Shown: positions 13,449 to 21,431 of the stretch, piece after piece
Layout of the letters: each line of letters opens with the position of its first letter
How positions within the stretch are numbered: position 1 is the stretch's first letter
NCBI GenBank assembly: GCA_017307785.1
Contig: JAFKGI010000008.1
Span: forward strand, 62,001 to 126,000
From: Vulcanimicrobiota bacterium
GTDB taxonomy: Bacteria > Vulcanimicrobiota > Xenobia > Xenobiales > JADMJV01
Length of the DNA stretch: 64,000 nucleotides
Direction of reading: 5' to 3'
Made by a program: the position numbers and the translations under genes
The notes under the pieces: generated by a model
The model's database searches: none
What the model saw: the letters and a program-made list of their open reading frames with translations, nothing else
Told to the model about the DNA's origin: nothing

Positions 13449-16439
13449 GTGCAGATTCAATCGAACAGCCCGTCCCACAGCCCCATCTTCCGCGCCCAAC
13501 CGGCGCCGGAAAAGCCTGCTGCTGAGGATAAGACCACCTGGACGTTCGAATATGACACGCGCGGATTGCAGGGGCGTTTCACCGACCTGCGTCTGAAAGG
13601 TTCTTTCAACCCCGAAACCGGTGCCTATGATCCACAGTGGAACGGCGGCAAGTCGATCCCGATGCGGGACGACGACAAAGACGGCGTCTACACCGCTCAG
13701 GTCACCCTGCAGGGCACGCCCGGTCAAGAATTCCAGTGGGGTGCCGAAGGCAAAGACGGCAAGTGGGCCGTGCTTCAGGAGCGCCCCCTTAAAATCAAGC
13801 TGGGCGAAGAAGCCACCGCTCGCTACACTCCCGTTTCCAATCACCTTTACGGCGTCCATCAGGACGACGGCGGCGTGCGCTTCCAGACCTGGGCCCCGGC
13901 TCTGGGCAAAGATCAGCTGGCCGACTACAAGCTGAACGTCGACCTCTACAACGACCAGGGTGAACTCGAAAAATCCATCCCCATGACCAAAGACGCCAAG
14001 ACCGGCGACTGGTCGCTGAAGCTTCCCGGCCAGTGGAAAGAGCTGGAAGGCAAGAGTTTCCTCTACTCCGCCCGCGACTCCCAGGGCAATGTGCTCAAGA
14101 CCCAGGGCGGCAAGGACGTTTCCTACTCCGACCCTTACTCCCGTCACCAGATGGGCCAGCAGCGCGGCGTCGAGAAAATCTTCGTGGACCCGGTGCTCGG
14201 CTTCGAGACCGGCTGGTATGACGACAGCGGCAAGGGCGGTCCCAACTACGCCGACAATCCCACCTACGGACGCTTCATCGTTGACAACCACGGCGATGCT
14301 CAGAAAGTCCAGCTGGTGCTGCGCGACGCTCAGGACCGCCAGCTCACCAAGGCCGAGTTGCTCGAGCGCCTGGGCGAACCCAAGTTTCCTAGCTACGAAG
14401 AAGCCAGCGCCGCCGACAAGCGCGACGTGGACGTGCTCAAGAGCTGGTCGTTGGGCAACTCTCCCAAGCTGACTTCCTACCTGTGGACCAACAAAGTCAA
14501 CGACGATGGCTCCATCGAGATGAACAAGATCGAAACCGACCGCGTCGGCTCGGGCTGGACCACCGTGGTCAACAATTTCCCTAACCTGGAAGGCCTGAAG
14601 TACGAGTTCCAGGTCTTCAAAGACGGCAAGATGGTGGGCGACACCAATGGCGACGGCAAGCTGAGTGCCGCCGAGCGCGTCAAAACCCCCTTTAACGACG
14701 CCTACGACAACACGATTTCGGCTCGTCCGGGCTCGGCCCGCCGCAGTCTGATTCAGGAAAGTTCCTATGTGCCGCGTTACAACGACACGCCGCGCAAAGA
14801 AACCGACTACAAGAAGAAGGTCATTTTCGAACTGCACATCGGTTCGTTCCTGGCTCCGAAAGACAACGCCCTGGCTCCCACCGCCGAGGACCTGGTCAAC
14901 AACCTGGAATACCTCGAGCAGTTGGGCGCCACCGACATCTACATGATGCCTACCTCCGAATTCGGCGGTAAGCGCGACTGGGGTTACACCACCGACTACT
15001 TCTTCGCCGGCGCCGACGCCTACGGCTTCGAAATGAAGCGCGATCAGGCCGTGGCCGATGGTCTGCTGCGGGCCGACCAGAAGACCGACCAGGAGAGCGT
15101 CTGGATTGGCGGCACCGAAGCCATCCAGTGGCTCAACGACCAGATGCACAAGCGTGGATTCTCCACCATGGGCGACGTCGTCTACAACCATACGTCGGGC
15201 AAAACCGACGGTGACAACCCGCTCTGGAGCATTGACGGCGACGCCAACAGCTTCTTTGCCAACGGTGGCGAAACCCCGTGGGGCCGCAAGCCGGTCTACG
15301 CCGAACAGGGCGTCAAGGACTTCTTCAGCAACAACGCCGTCCAGCAAGTCACCGAGATGGGTTACGACAACCTGCGCTTCGACTTCACTCAGGTGCTGCA
15401 CAACACCGGCGACGCCGGCCAGCAAGTGGCCGGTATGGAAGCCCTGCGCCAGATCAACCGCACCCTGCAGGCCGTCAAGCCGGGCACCATCACCGTGGCC
15501 GAGGATTTCTCACGCAACTGGCTGGTGGCCGCCGATTTGGACAAGTCGGAAAACCAGTGGGGCATCGAGAAGAAGGGCATGGGCTTCCAGGCGGTCTGGA
15601 ACGACGGCGCTCGCGAAGGCATCTACAAGGGTGTCGAAGGCAGCGAATCGGTCGACCACCTGATGGATGCGATGAAGGGCCACTACGGCGTCAGCGGTTG
15701 GGACCGCGCCATCATGTATGCCCACAGCCACGACGAAGTGGGCAACTCCGGTAAATGGGTGGCTCGCGCCGCCGCTCACAGCAAGGACGTGATGGGCTCC
15801 TACTCGCGGGCCGCCTCACGCGCCGGCGCCGCCCTCACCCTGACCGGTCCGGGCGTCCCCATGATGTGGCAGGGCGAGGAATTCCTGGCCAACAACGACT
15901 TCAAGCACGGTTTGACCTCGACCTGGGGTTACGACACCGACTGGCTCAACTTCAAAGTCACCCCCGACCGCCTGGAAGTCTTCAAGAGCGGCAACCGCTC
16001 GGCCCTGAAGCCCGGCGAGGAGAAATACTTCGAGCGCTACCAGGCCATGAACGACGAGCAAAAGGCCCAGGCCGAAATCTGCTCGTTCCGCGCCGGCCAG
16101 TTCAAGGTCTACTCGGATCTCATCGGCCTGCGTCGCTCATCCCACGCCTTCGACGCCACCTCTCCCATCAACAAGGTCTTCACCAGCAACCAGGACCGCG
16201 TCATCGCTTACTCCCGAGGAGAAGGCAACGAGCAGTTCGTGGTCGCCACCAACCTGTCCGACAAAGACCGCGGCGGCTACGGCATCAACCTCCCCCCCGG
16301 CCAGTGGAAAGAAGTCCACAACACCAACGCTCAGGAATACGGCGGCACCGGTGCCGGCAACTTCGGCGTCAGCGTCCAGGGCAACCAGGGCGTCATGCTC
16401 CCCGCCGGCAGCACCATCGTCTTCAAGAAAGTCGGCTAG
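13449..16439 (+). CDS. GH13 alpha-amylase-family enzyme, multidomain
   Basis: 996 residues from a GTG with AGGAG nine bases upstream (an upstream GTG at 13422 has none). Residues ~30-430 are beta-rich carbohydrate-binding or N-domain-like modules (WTFEYDTRGLQGRFTDLRLK; YGVHQDDGGVRFQTWAP, as in branching and isoamylase-type N-domains) and include an EF-hand-like loop, DTNGDGKLSAAE (~398). The GH13 barrel follows. Its four conserved regions are DVVYNH (576-581), LRFDFT (nucleophile Asp ~645), VAEDF (acid/base Glu ~685) and HSHDE (His-Asp ~761-762). The C-terminus is a beta-domain ending FKKVG. It probably acts on alpha-glucans, as a branching enzyme, isoamylase or trehalohydrolase type; the exact specificity is not determinable. 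No signal peptide; the N-terminus MQIQSNSPSHSPIFRAQ resembles neighbouring unknown proteins. Confidence 0.85.
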   Translation: MQIQSNSPSHSPIFRAQPAPEKPAAEDKTTWTFEYDTRGLQGRFTDLRLKGSFNPETGAYDPQWNGGKSIPMRDDDKDGVYTAQVTLQGTPGQEFQWGAEGKDGKWAVLQERPLKIKLGEEATARYTPVSNHLYGVHQDDGGVRFQTWAPALGKDQLADYKLNVDLYNDQGELEKSIPMTKDAKTGDWSLKLPGQWKELEGKSFLYSARDSQGNVLKTQGGKDVSYSDPYSRHQMGQQRGVEKIFVDPVLGFETGWYDDSGKGGPNYADNPTYGRFIVDNHGDAQKVQLVLRDAQDRQLTKAELLERLGEPKFPSYEEASAADKRDVDVLKSWSLGNSPKLTSYLWTNKVNDDGSIEMNKIETDRVGSGWTTVVNNFPNLEGLKYEFQVFKDGKMVGDTNGDGKLSAAERVKTPFNDAYDNTISARPGSARRSLIQESSYVPRYNDTPRKETDYKKKVIFELHIGSFLAPKDNALAPTAEDLVNNLEYLEQLGATDIYMMPTSEFGGKRDWGYTTDYFFAGADAYGFEMKRDQAVADGLLRADQKTDQESVWIGGTEAIQWLNDQMHKRGFSTMGDVVYNHTSGKTDGDNPLWSIDGDANSFFANGGETPWGRKPVYAEQGVKDFFSNNAVQQVTEMGYDNLRFDFTQVLHNTGDAGQQVAGMEALRQINRTLQAVKPGTITVAEDFSRNWLVAADLDKSENQWGIEKKGMGFQAVWNDGAREGIYKGVEGSESVDHLMDAMKGHYGVSGWDRAIMYAHSHDEVGNSGKWVARAAAHSKDVMGSYSRAASRAGAALTLTGPGVPMMWQGEEFLANNDFKHGLTSTWGYDTDWLNFKVTPDRLEVFKSGNRSALKPGEEKYFERYQAMNDEQKAQAEICSFRAGQFKVYSDLIGLRRSSHAFDATSPINKVFTSNQDRVIAYSRGEGNEQFVVATNLSDKDRGGYGINLPPGQWKEVHNTNAQEYGGTGAGNFGVSVQGNQGVMLPAGSTIVFKKVG

Positions 16440-16448
16440 GTCGGGCTA

Positions 16449-17846
16449 TCAGGGATAAGCCTGGCGTGCCCATTCCGCGTCCATCTCGGAAAGCTTCGAA
16501 ATATAGGGACTGAAGAAGCCGTCGGTGGTCCACTCTTTGGGAATCTGATAGAGCATGATCGACTTGTCATCAAATTCCGAATAGAGGTCGCTGGGCATCG
16601 TATTAAAATAGGCGTTCTCGGTGGTGGCTCGGGTCCAGCGTCCCGGCGGCCGGGCCATCGCCGCGTAGACGGCCTCGCGGTTCCACTGGATGTTGACGTT
16701 GGGATTCTGATGCTCGTGCACGGCTCCCAGGGCGTGTCCAAACTCGTGGATCACCACGCGTTTGAAGACGGCACTGTCGATGGGCCAGTGGTGCAGCCGG
16801 CTCAGATACATGCTGGGCTTGTATTGCTGAGACCAGCGACCCAGACGCGAGTTCCAGCCCTTGTCGGCCAGGAACTTGACGGTGATATGATAGGTTTCGC
16901 CGGGTTCGCCGTCGCCTCGAAAAAAGTGGAACTGCAGACTGGTGTTGGCTCCCCAGGTCTCCTGGACCAGTCGGGTGGCTTCATCACAATATTTGGGGTC
17001 GATATCGTTGCCGTCCAAAAAAAGCACGTTGATGGTCTGTCCCGGCGTCCAGCGACTGCCCCGATAAAAGGCCAGCGGGCGCACCCCGCCCGATTCGTCC
17101 TCGGGCCGATCGCAGACGATTTTGGGCTCAGGGTAATCCAGCCGCGATTGGGACGAGGCGGATCCGGTAGGATTCAATGCGACCGTGGCCGAGGGGCGGT
17201 GGGGGAGGCGCCATTCCAGTTCGCTGGCCGTATACACCCAGAGCGGCTTGCCCGGCTCCAGCACATCGCCCGCAAGGGTGGGCTGGCCGTTCTCACCCAC
17301 ACCGTAGATGGTCAGTCCGGTTAGATCCAGCTCTTGCAGGCGCGCGGCCGGCGGTGCCACCAGATTCCACCCCGGCTCCAGGCCGGCCAACTCCAGGCCG
17401 GCCGGCGGGGTGCCCCGATAACGCAAAACCGTATCCTTGGCCGCGAAGACGAAGAAGCCCAGACTGCTTCCCTCGCCCCGGTTCAGGGTGCTGGTCGTCA
17501 GCGGTTCCGGGTCTAAGAATTCGCCTTCTTCATAGGTGGTAAAGCCGAGAATCTCGGGCGGCGCCACCACCTGAGTGACCAGGTCGACTCGCAAAGCGAC
17601 GGCGTTCCATCCCGCCTTTAAAGGAACGTCGAAGGTCAGATCGTCGGGGGAGGAGACGTCGTCGTTGTCTTCTCCCTCCGGATCGGTGGCGCTCACGATG
17701 CGGGCCGGCAGGGCGGGGGGAAACAGAGTTGCCGGTGTGGGGGCGGAGGCAGCGGCTCCGAACGTCCCCAAACTCTGGGTCGAGCTTCCTCCGCATCCCA
17801 GCATCAGACCTCCGGCCAGGGCCATCAGGCAAGTCGTCTTTTTCAC
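16449..17846 (-). CDS. astacin-type metalloprotease lipoprotein (copy 2)
   Basis: 465 residues. The GTG start overlaps the stop of the upstream paralogue by 4 bp and has an AGGAGAG ribosome site. N-terminus VKKTTCLMALAGGLMLGCGG is a lipoprotein signal with lipobox LMLGC. The middle has two repeats of a GWN module (LKAGWNAVALRVD; LEPGWNLVAPPA). The C-terminal ~200 residues are a metzincin protease: zinc motif HEFGHALGAVHEH and a Met-turn SIMLYQ, as in astacins. NVLFLDGNDIDPKYCDEATR and FHFFRGDGEPG precede the zinc site. It is expected at the cell envelope. The reading frame is open far upstream, but that part is the antisense shadow of the preceding paralogue. Confidence 0.88.
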   Translation of the reverse strand: MKKTTCLMALAGGLMLGCGGSSTQSLGTFGAAASAPTPATLFPPALPARIVSATDPEGEDNDDVSSPDDLTFDVPLKAGWNAVALRVDLVTQVVAPPEILGFTTYEEGEFLDPEPLTTSTLNRGEGSSLGFFVFAAKDTVLRYRGTPPAGLELAGLEPGWNLVAPPAARLQELDLTGLTIYGVGENGQPTLAGDVLEPGKPLWVYTASELEWRLPHRPSATVALNPTGSASSQSRLDYPEPKIVCDRPEDESGGVRPLAFYRGSRWTPGQTINVLFLDGNDIDPKYCDEATRLVQETWGANTSLQFHFFRGDGEPGETYHITVKFLADKGWNSRLGRWSQQYKPSMYLSRLHHWPIDSAVFKRVVIHEFGHALGAVHEHQNPNVNIQWNREAVYAAMARPPGRWTRATTENAYFNTMPSDLYSEFDDKSIMLYQIPKEWTTDGFFSPYISKLSEMDAEWARQAYP

Positions 17847-19237
17847 GGGTAGGCTCTCCTCGTTGTTTCTCGGTCGATAGGGGAAAGTCGGGGCGATTCT
17901 TCTACGGAAAATCCATCGGTGGTCAGCGTCTTTTCGATGCGATACATCATCACCGACTTGGGGTCGAAGATGGAGGCCAGGTCGCTGTCCTGGGTTTCGA
18001 ACATGGCGAAGTCGACCTGCTCGCGGGTCCAATAGTCGGGAGCTCCGCCCAGGATGCGATAGACTTCGGGACGGTTCCAGTTGATGCGCGCGTTGGGGCT
18101 CTGGTGCTCGTGAATCATGCCCAGAGCGTGACCGAATTCGTGCAGCACCACGCTGTGAAAGGTGATGGTGTTGTAGGGAATGGTGTGCAGTCGGCTCAGG
18201 TGCATGCTGGGACGATCCGGCTGGAGCAGCGAATCGACACCCATGTTGGAGTTGTAGCCCTGATCGGCCAGAAATCGAACTCGGATGTGATAGGTCCTGT
18301 CCCGGTTGGCCAGGCTCCCTTTGTAGAAGTGGAAGCGCAGGCTGGAGCTGGCTTCCCAACCCTGGCGGACCAGCCGGCTGGTGTTTTCGTAGACCGAATC
18401 GGGCACATTGTTGCCGTCGCAGAAAAGCACATTCAGGGTCTGCCCCGGCGCCCAGCGTTTGCCCGTCTGGGTGGCGAGCGGTCGCACCCCACTCAGCGAT
18501 GGCCTGGCATCGCAATGATAATCACTGCCAGGGTAATCTCGCTCCGAAAGGGGCACCTCCGGCCCCGTTCCCGAGATAGGGGTGACGCTGGTGTCCGCAT
18601 CTTGGGGACCGGTCAGCAAGGCGGCGCTCTCGGTATAGACCCAAAGCGGTAAGCCAGGATCGGCAGCCCCCTGGGCCGGCAGCGGATCGCCCTGGGCGTT
18701 CACTTCGAACACGGGGCCGGGCACGGATTGCAACGAATCCAGCTCGCTTACGGGCGGCGCCACCAGATTCCAGCCCGGCTCCAGACCCGCGAAGGCGACT
18801 CCCTGGTGCGGCCGGCCGCGATACTCCAGCACGGTGGCCTGGCTGGCGTAGACGAAAAAGCCCAGGCTGGTTCCCTCGCCCCGATTGACCGTGTCGGTCG
18901 TCAGCGGCTGCGGGTCCAGGTAAGCCCCGCGCTCGTAAGTCGTGAAGCCGAGCACTTCCGGGCCGGCGGAAATCCTGGTCACGTAATCCACCTGGAAAAC
19001 CAGAGCGTTCCAGCCCGGCTGTAACGAGACCCGAAAGGTCAAATCCTCGGCCGAGGAAACGTCCTCGTTGTCCCCGCCCAACGGGTCGACAGCGGTTAGA
19101 AAGCGCGCGGGCAAAGCCGGCGGAGTCAGCAGCGGAACATCCCCACCCCCCGCCGTGGAACCCCCGCTTTGCGAACCACAACCGGCGATCAGAACGGCCA
19201 GCCCCACAACCAGGCCCGTTACCAATCTGCGCATCAC
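17843..19237 (-). CDS. astacin-type metalloprotease lipoprotein (copy 1)
   Basis: 464 residues, paralogue of the next gene along the operon. N-terminus MMRRLVTGLVVGLAVLIAGC has the lipobox LIAGC. Two GWN modules follow (LQPGWNALVFQVD; LEPGWNLVAPPV), then the metzincin domain with HEFGHALGMIHEHQSPNARI and the Met-turn SVMMYRI. The ends of both proteins are alike (TTDGFSVEESPRLSPIDRET versus TTDGFFSPYISKLSEMDAEW). Both catalytic sets look intact, so neither is an obvious pseudogene. The gene is preceded by the 59-bp repeat array, which lies between this start and the divergent 283-residue gene. Confidence 0.88.
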   Translation of the reverse strand: MMRRLVTGLVVGLAVLIAGCGSQSGGSTAGGGDVPLLTPPALPARFLTAVDPLGGDNEDVSSAEDLTFRVSLQPGWNALVFQVDYVTRISAGPEVLGFTTYERGAYLDPQPLTTDTVNRGEGTSLGFFVYASQATVLEYRGRPHQGVAFAGLEPGWNLVAPPVSELDSLQSVPGPVFEVNAQGDPLPAQGAADPGLPLWVYTESAALLTGPQDADTSVTPISGTGPEVPLSERDYPGSDYHCDARPSLSGVRPLATQTGKRWAPGQTLNVLFCDGNNVPDSVYENTSRLVRQGWEASSSLRFHFYKGSLANRDRTYHIRVRFLADQGYNSNMGVDSLLQPDRPSMHLSRLHTIPYNTITFHSVVLHEFGHALGMIHEHQSPNARINWNRPEVYRILGGAPDYWTREQVDFAMFETQDSDLASIFDPKSVMMYRIEKTLTTDGFSVEESPRLSPIDRETTRRAYP

Positions 19238-19284
19238 AAAATCCTCATGGAATCGCGGATTATATGACGCAGGGGCGATGATCT

Positions 19285-19575
19285 CCTGGCCGATTCCGCG
19301 CGGGCCCGGCGCCCGCGTTTGCCGTCCTCCCGCCCGCGTTCCGCCTGGCCGGTTCCGTGCGGGCCTGACGCCCGCGTTTGCGGTCCTCCCGCCCGCGTTT
19401 CGCCTGGCCGGTTCCGCGCGGGCCTGACGCCCGCGTTTGCGGTCCTCCCGCCCGCGTTCCGCCTGGCCGGTTCCGCGCGGGCCCGACGCCCGCGTTTGCG
19501 GTCCTCCCGCCCGCGTTTCGCCTGGCCGGTTCCGCGCGGGCCTGACGCCCGCGTTTGCCGTCCTCCCGCCCGCGT
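19285..19575. repeat. tandem array of five 59-bp units with internal hairpin
   Basis: Units start at 19285, 19344, 19403, 19462 and 19521, a constant 59-bp step, with only substitutions between them. Each unit begins CCTGGCCGGTTCC and contains the hairpin CGCGGGC-CTGAC-GCCCGCG (7-bp stem, 5-nt loop; some copies have one stem or loop change), followed by GTTTGCGGTCCTCCCGCCCG. The period is not a multiple of three, so it is unlikely to be coding. It occupies most of the 435-bp gap between the divergent metalloprotease and 283-residue genes. The hairpin plus the following GCGTTTGCCGTCCT core recurs in the array at 27.8-28.3 kb. Confidence 0.9.
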
Positions 19576-19672
19576 CGGTTCTAAGACAAACCTAAAACAC
19601 CATAGACAAACGGGCCTGGAATTCGTTTTTCCCGGTAAACATCCAGCAAAATCTGACCCCTATGCTTAACCC

Positions 19673-20524
19673 ATGATTCAGTTCGACAGTCCGCTCCGCT
19701 CTGCCCAACTGCTTTTTACCTCCCCGGCATCGCTGTTCAAGCCCCAGCCGCACGGGGAGCCTACCGACTCGTTTCATTCCGGCTCTCACGAGACGGCACC
19801 GCCCACCCGGGCCCAGATGCTGGCTGCCTGTCGCCGAGAAAGTGAGCCGGCCAAACTGGATGGCTACTACAATGCCAACGACTTCGTCGGCAATGTCGAC
19901 AAGGCCGTCGAGCACTCTTTCCTCAAGGGAGTCAAAGGAATGCACATTCCTTTCGGCGTCTCGGGAGCACTGGTGCCGGGCCTGGGGCTAACCAAGGTCT
20001 TCAGCAACGACAAAGACCACCCCAACTCGAATCGCGCCGAAGGTGTGGTGGACGTCTTGGAAGGCGTCAAGAGCGCCGCCGAAAACAAGACCGTCGCCCA
20101 AGCCCTGAAAGCTGCCGGAGAGGGCGGCAACAAGCTAATTTCCGGAGCCGTCAAAGTCGCCTCCTCGCCCCTGGGCGAGGGCGCGCTCAAATTCGGCGGC
20201 CGCCTGCTCGGACCGGCCGGTCACGCCGTGGCCACCGTGCAGCGCATCAACGACATCAAAGACAGCAGTGCCACGCTGCAGAAACTCAAAAACAACAATC
20301 TCGCCGACAAAGGACGCTTGCACGACGAAATCGTCGGCCAAGACGTCCGAATGGCCGGAATGGCCTTCTCCGCCGCCCTCGAAACGACCGCGGGCGTGGT
20401 CACCTGCGTGCCGGGCGGTCAGCTGGTCGGGGCCGCGATCGGCATAGCCGCCTTCGGAGTCGAGATGGGCACCCGAGCCGTGACCAACGATGAAGCAGAG
20501 TTACAGAAGAAGCTCCTGATTTAG
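19673..20524 (+). CDS. unknown protein, disordered N-terminus and hydrophobic C-terminal part
   Basis: 283 residues beginning MIQFDSPLRSAQLLFTSPAS, then a Pro/Ser/His-rich stretch to about residue 50. The remainder is Gly/Ala-rich helical (VDKAVEHSFLKGVKGMHIPF; EGGNKLISGAVKVASSPLGE) and ends with a more hydrophobic segment (ALETTAGVVTCVPGGQLVGA; AIGIAAFGVEMGTRAV). It is not recognised as a known family. The N-terminal style matches the amylase-like and 197-residue proteins. No clear Shine-Dalgarno precedes the ATG. Its last 24 bp overlap the convergent gene's end. It may be a membrane-inserting or exported effector; this is speculative. Confidence 0.6.
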   Translation: MIQFDSPLRSAQLLFTSPASLFKPQPHGEPTDSFHSGSHETAPPTRAQMLAACRRESEPAKLDGYYNANDFVGNVDKAVEHSFLKGVKGMHIPFGVSGALVPGLGLTKVFSNDKDHPNSNRAEGVVDVLEGVKSAAENKTVAQALKAAGEGGNKLISGAVKVASSPLGEGALKFGGRLLGPAGHAVATVQRINDIKDSSATLQKLKNNNLADKGRLHDEIVGQDVRMAGMAFSAALETTAGVVTCVPGGQLVGAAIGIAAFGVEMGTRAVTNDEAELQKKLLI

Positions 20525-21409
20525 CGCTTTTGCCACCCACGGGTAACTGGCGTTCAGGACTCCGCCGATTTGTCGGCAATTGGCCAGAAGCGGAGCCATG
20601 CTCGGCGCGGGACCGGTGCCGCTGAGGGCGGCAAATGTGGCGGCCAGGCTGCAGGTCGAGCGCAGATTTGCGGCCATAGAATTCATGCGTGCCGCGGTCC
20701 CCCAGGCGGTTGCTTCCGCTAGATCGCCTCGCTGCGTGCAGGCTGCGGCGTTTTGGCTAGCCTGCATCAAGTGGATGCCGACATTCTCGATGGCTTCCTC
20801 GGGCGCCATTGTCATGCCCAGGTTCCGCAGGGGAGCGAGTTTCAGGCGGTCGACGGTCTTCTGGCTGATGCCGACCAGAGCCGCTGCAGCTCGCCCGGGG
20901 TCGCTCTGGTCGCCCAGTGCCTGCACGCCCTGACCGAAGTCGAGTGTAACCGAGGCCATTGCCGACAGTTTTGGGCTCCACGCGCCCAGCCTGTCCGAAG
21001 CTTCCAGGTCTTTGGCCGCTTGGGCGAGATGGCCGGACTGGACCGTGTACTTTTCACCCAGCCAACGGCAGTCTTTCAGGAGAATCTCGCCCAGACGCTG
21101 CAGCAGGTCTTTCTTGATTTCGGCGGCGTCCCGAGTCTGGCCAGAGGCTTCTTTCTCGGGGATTCCTTGTCCCAGGAAAGCTTGCAGCTGGCGGTCCTCG
21201 GGATAAGCCTGCTGGAGGGCTAGAAGTTCAGCCTGAGACATCCCCAGCTCGCATTTCATCATCACCAACACTCTGGCGTAGACGGCCTGGTCGACCAGCG
21301 GTTGTTCTGCCACGAACCGGTCGGCCGGACCCGCCTCCACGGCCTTTTCCGGCGGGCAATCCAACCGACCGGAATTGTGTATTCTCGCTCCGGAAATCGC
21401 TATCCTCAT
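20501..21409 (-). CDS. unknown protein, paralogue of the adjacent 321-residue protein
   Basis: 302 residues, not a recognised family. Shared layout with the next gene upstream: a polar N-terminal region, a helical segment (VDQAVYARVLVMMKCELGMS; LLALQQAYPEDRQLQAFLGQ), a segment matching DLLQRLGEILLKDCRWLGEK, and a final Ala/Gly-rich moderately hydrophobic region (AATAWG-like, ATFAALSGTGPAPSMAPLL). The corresponding stretches in the partner are RDRAAYASAVETMGGHLGLT and KTLKQAYGGDLQLQAFLAQD. The pair therefore arose by duplication. The ATG is preceded by in-frame TTG and GTG alternatives within 6 bp. No signal peptide. Function unknown. Confidence 0.6.
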   Translation of the reverse strand: MRIAISGARIHNSGRLDCPPEKAVEAGPADRFVAEQPLVDQAVYARVLVMMKCELGMSQAELLALQQAYPEDRQLQAFLGQGIPEKEASGQTRDAAEIKKDLLQRLGEILLKDCRWLGEKYTVQSGHLAQAAKDLEASDRLGAWSPKLSAMASVTLDFGQGVQALGDQSDPGRAAAALVGISQKTVDRLKLAPLRNLGMTMAPEEAIENVGIHLMQASQNAAACTQRGDLAEATAWGTAARMNSMAANLRSTCSLAATFAALSGTGPAPSMAPLLANCRQIGGVLNASYPWVAKALNQELLL

Positions 21410-21431
21410 CACCAACTCAAGCTCCCTTCTC

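Noticed and set aside
13377..15425. Long minus-strand frame (682 residues) over the GH13 gene
   Set aside because: Val/Gly/Leu-rich shadow with no start signal; the plus strand has all four GH13 motifs.
17847..18515. N-terminal extension of the second metalloprotease
   Set aside because: The frame is open to 18515, but this part is the antisense-frame shadow of the upstream paralogue; the lipoprotein signal at 17846 with a ribosome site marks the true start.
19285..19575. CRISPR or coding repeat at the 59-bp array
   Set aside because: No spacers; the period is not a multiple of three, so translated frames shift at every unit.
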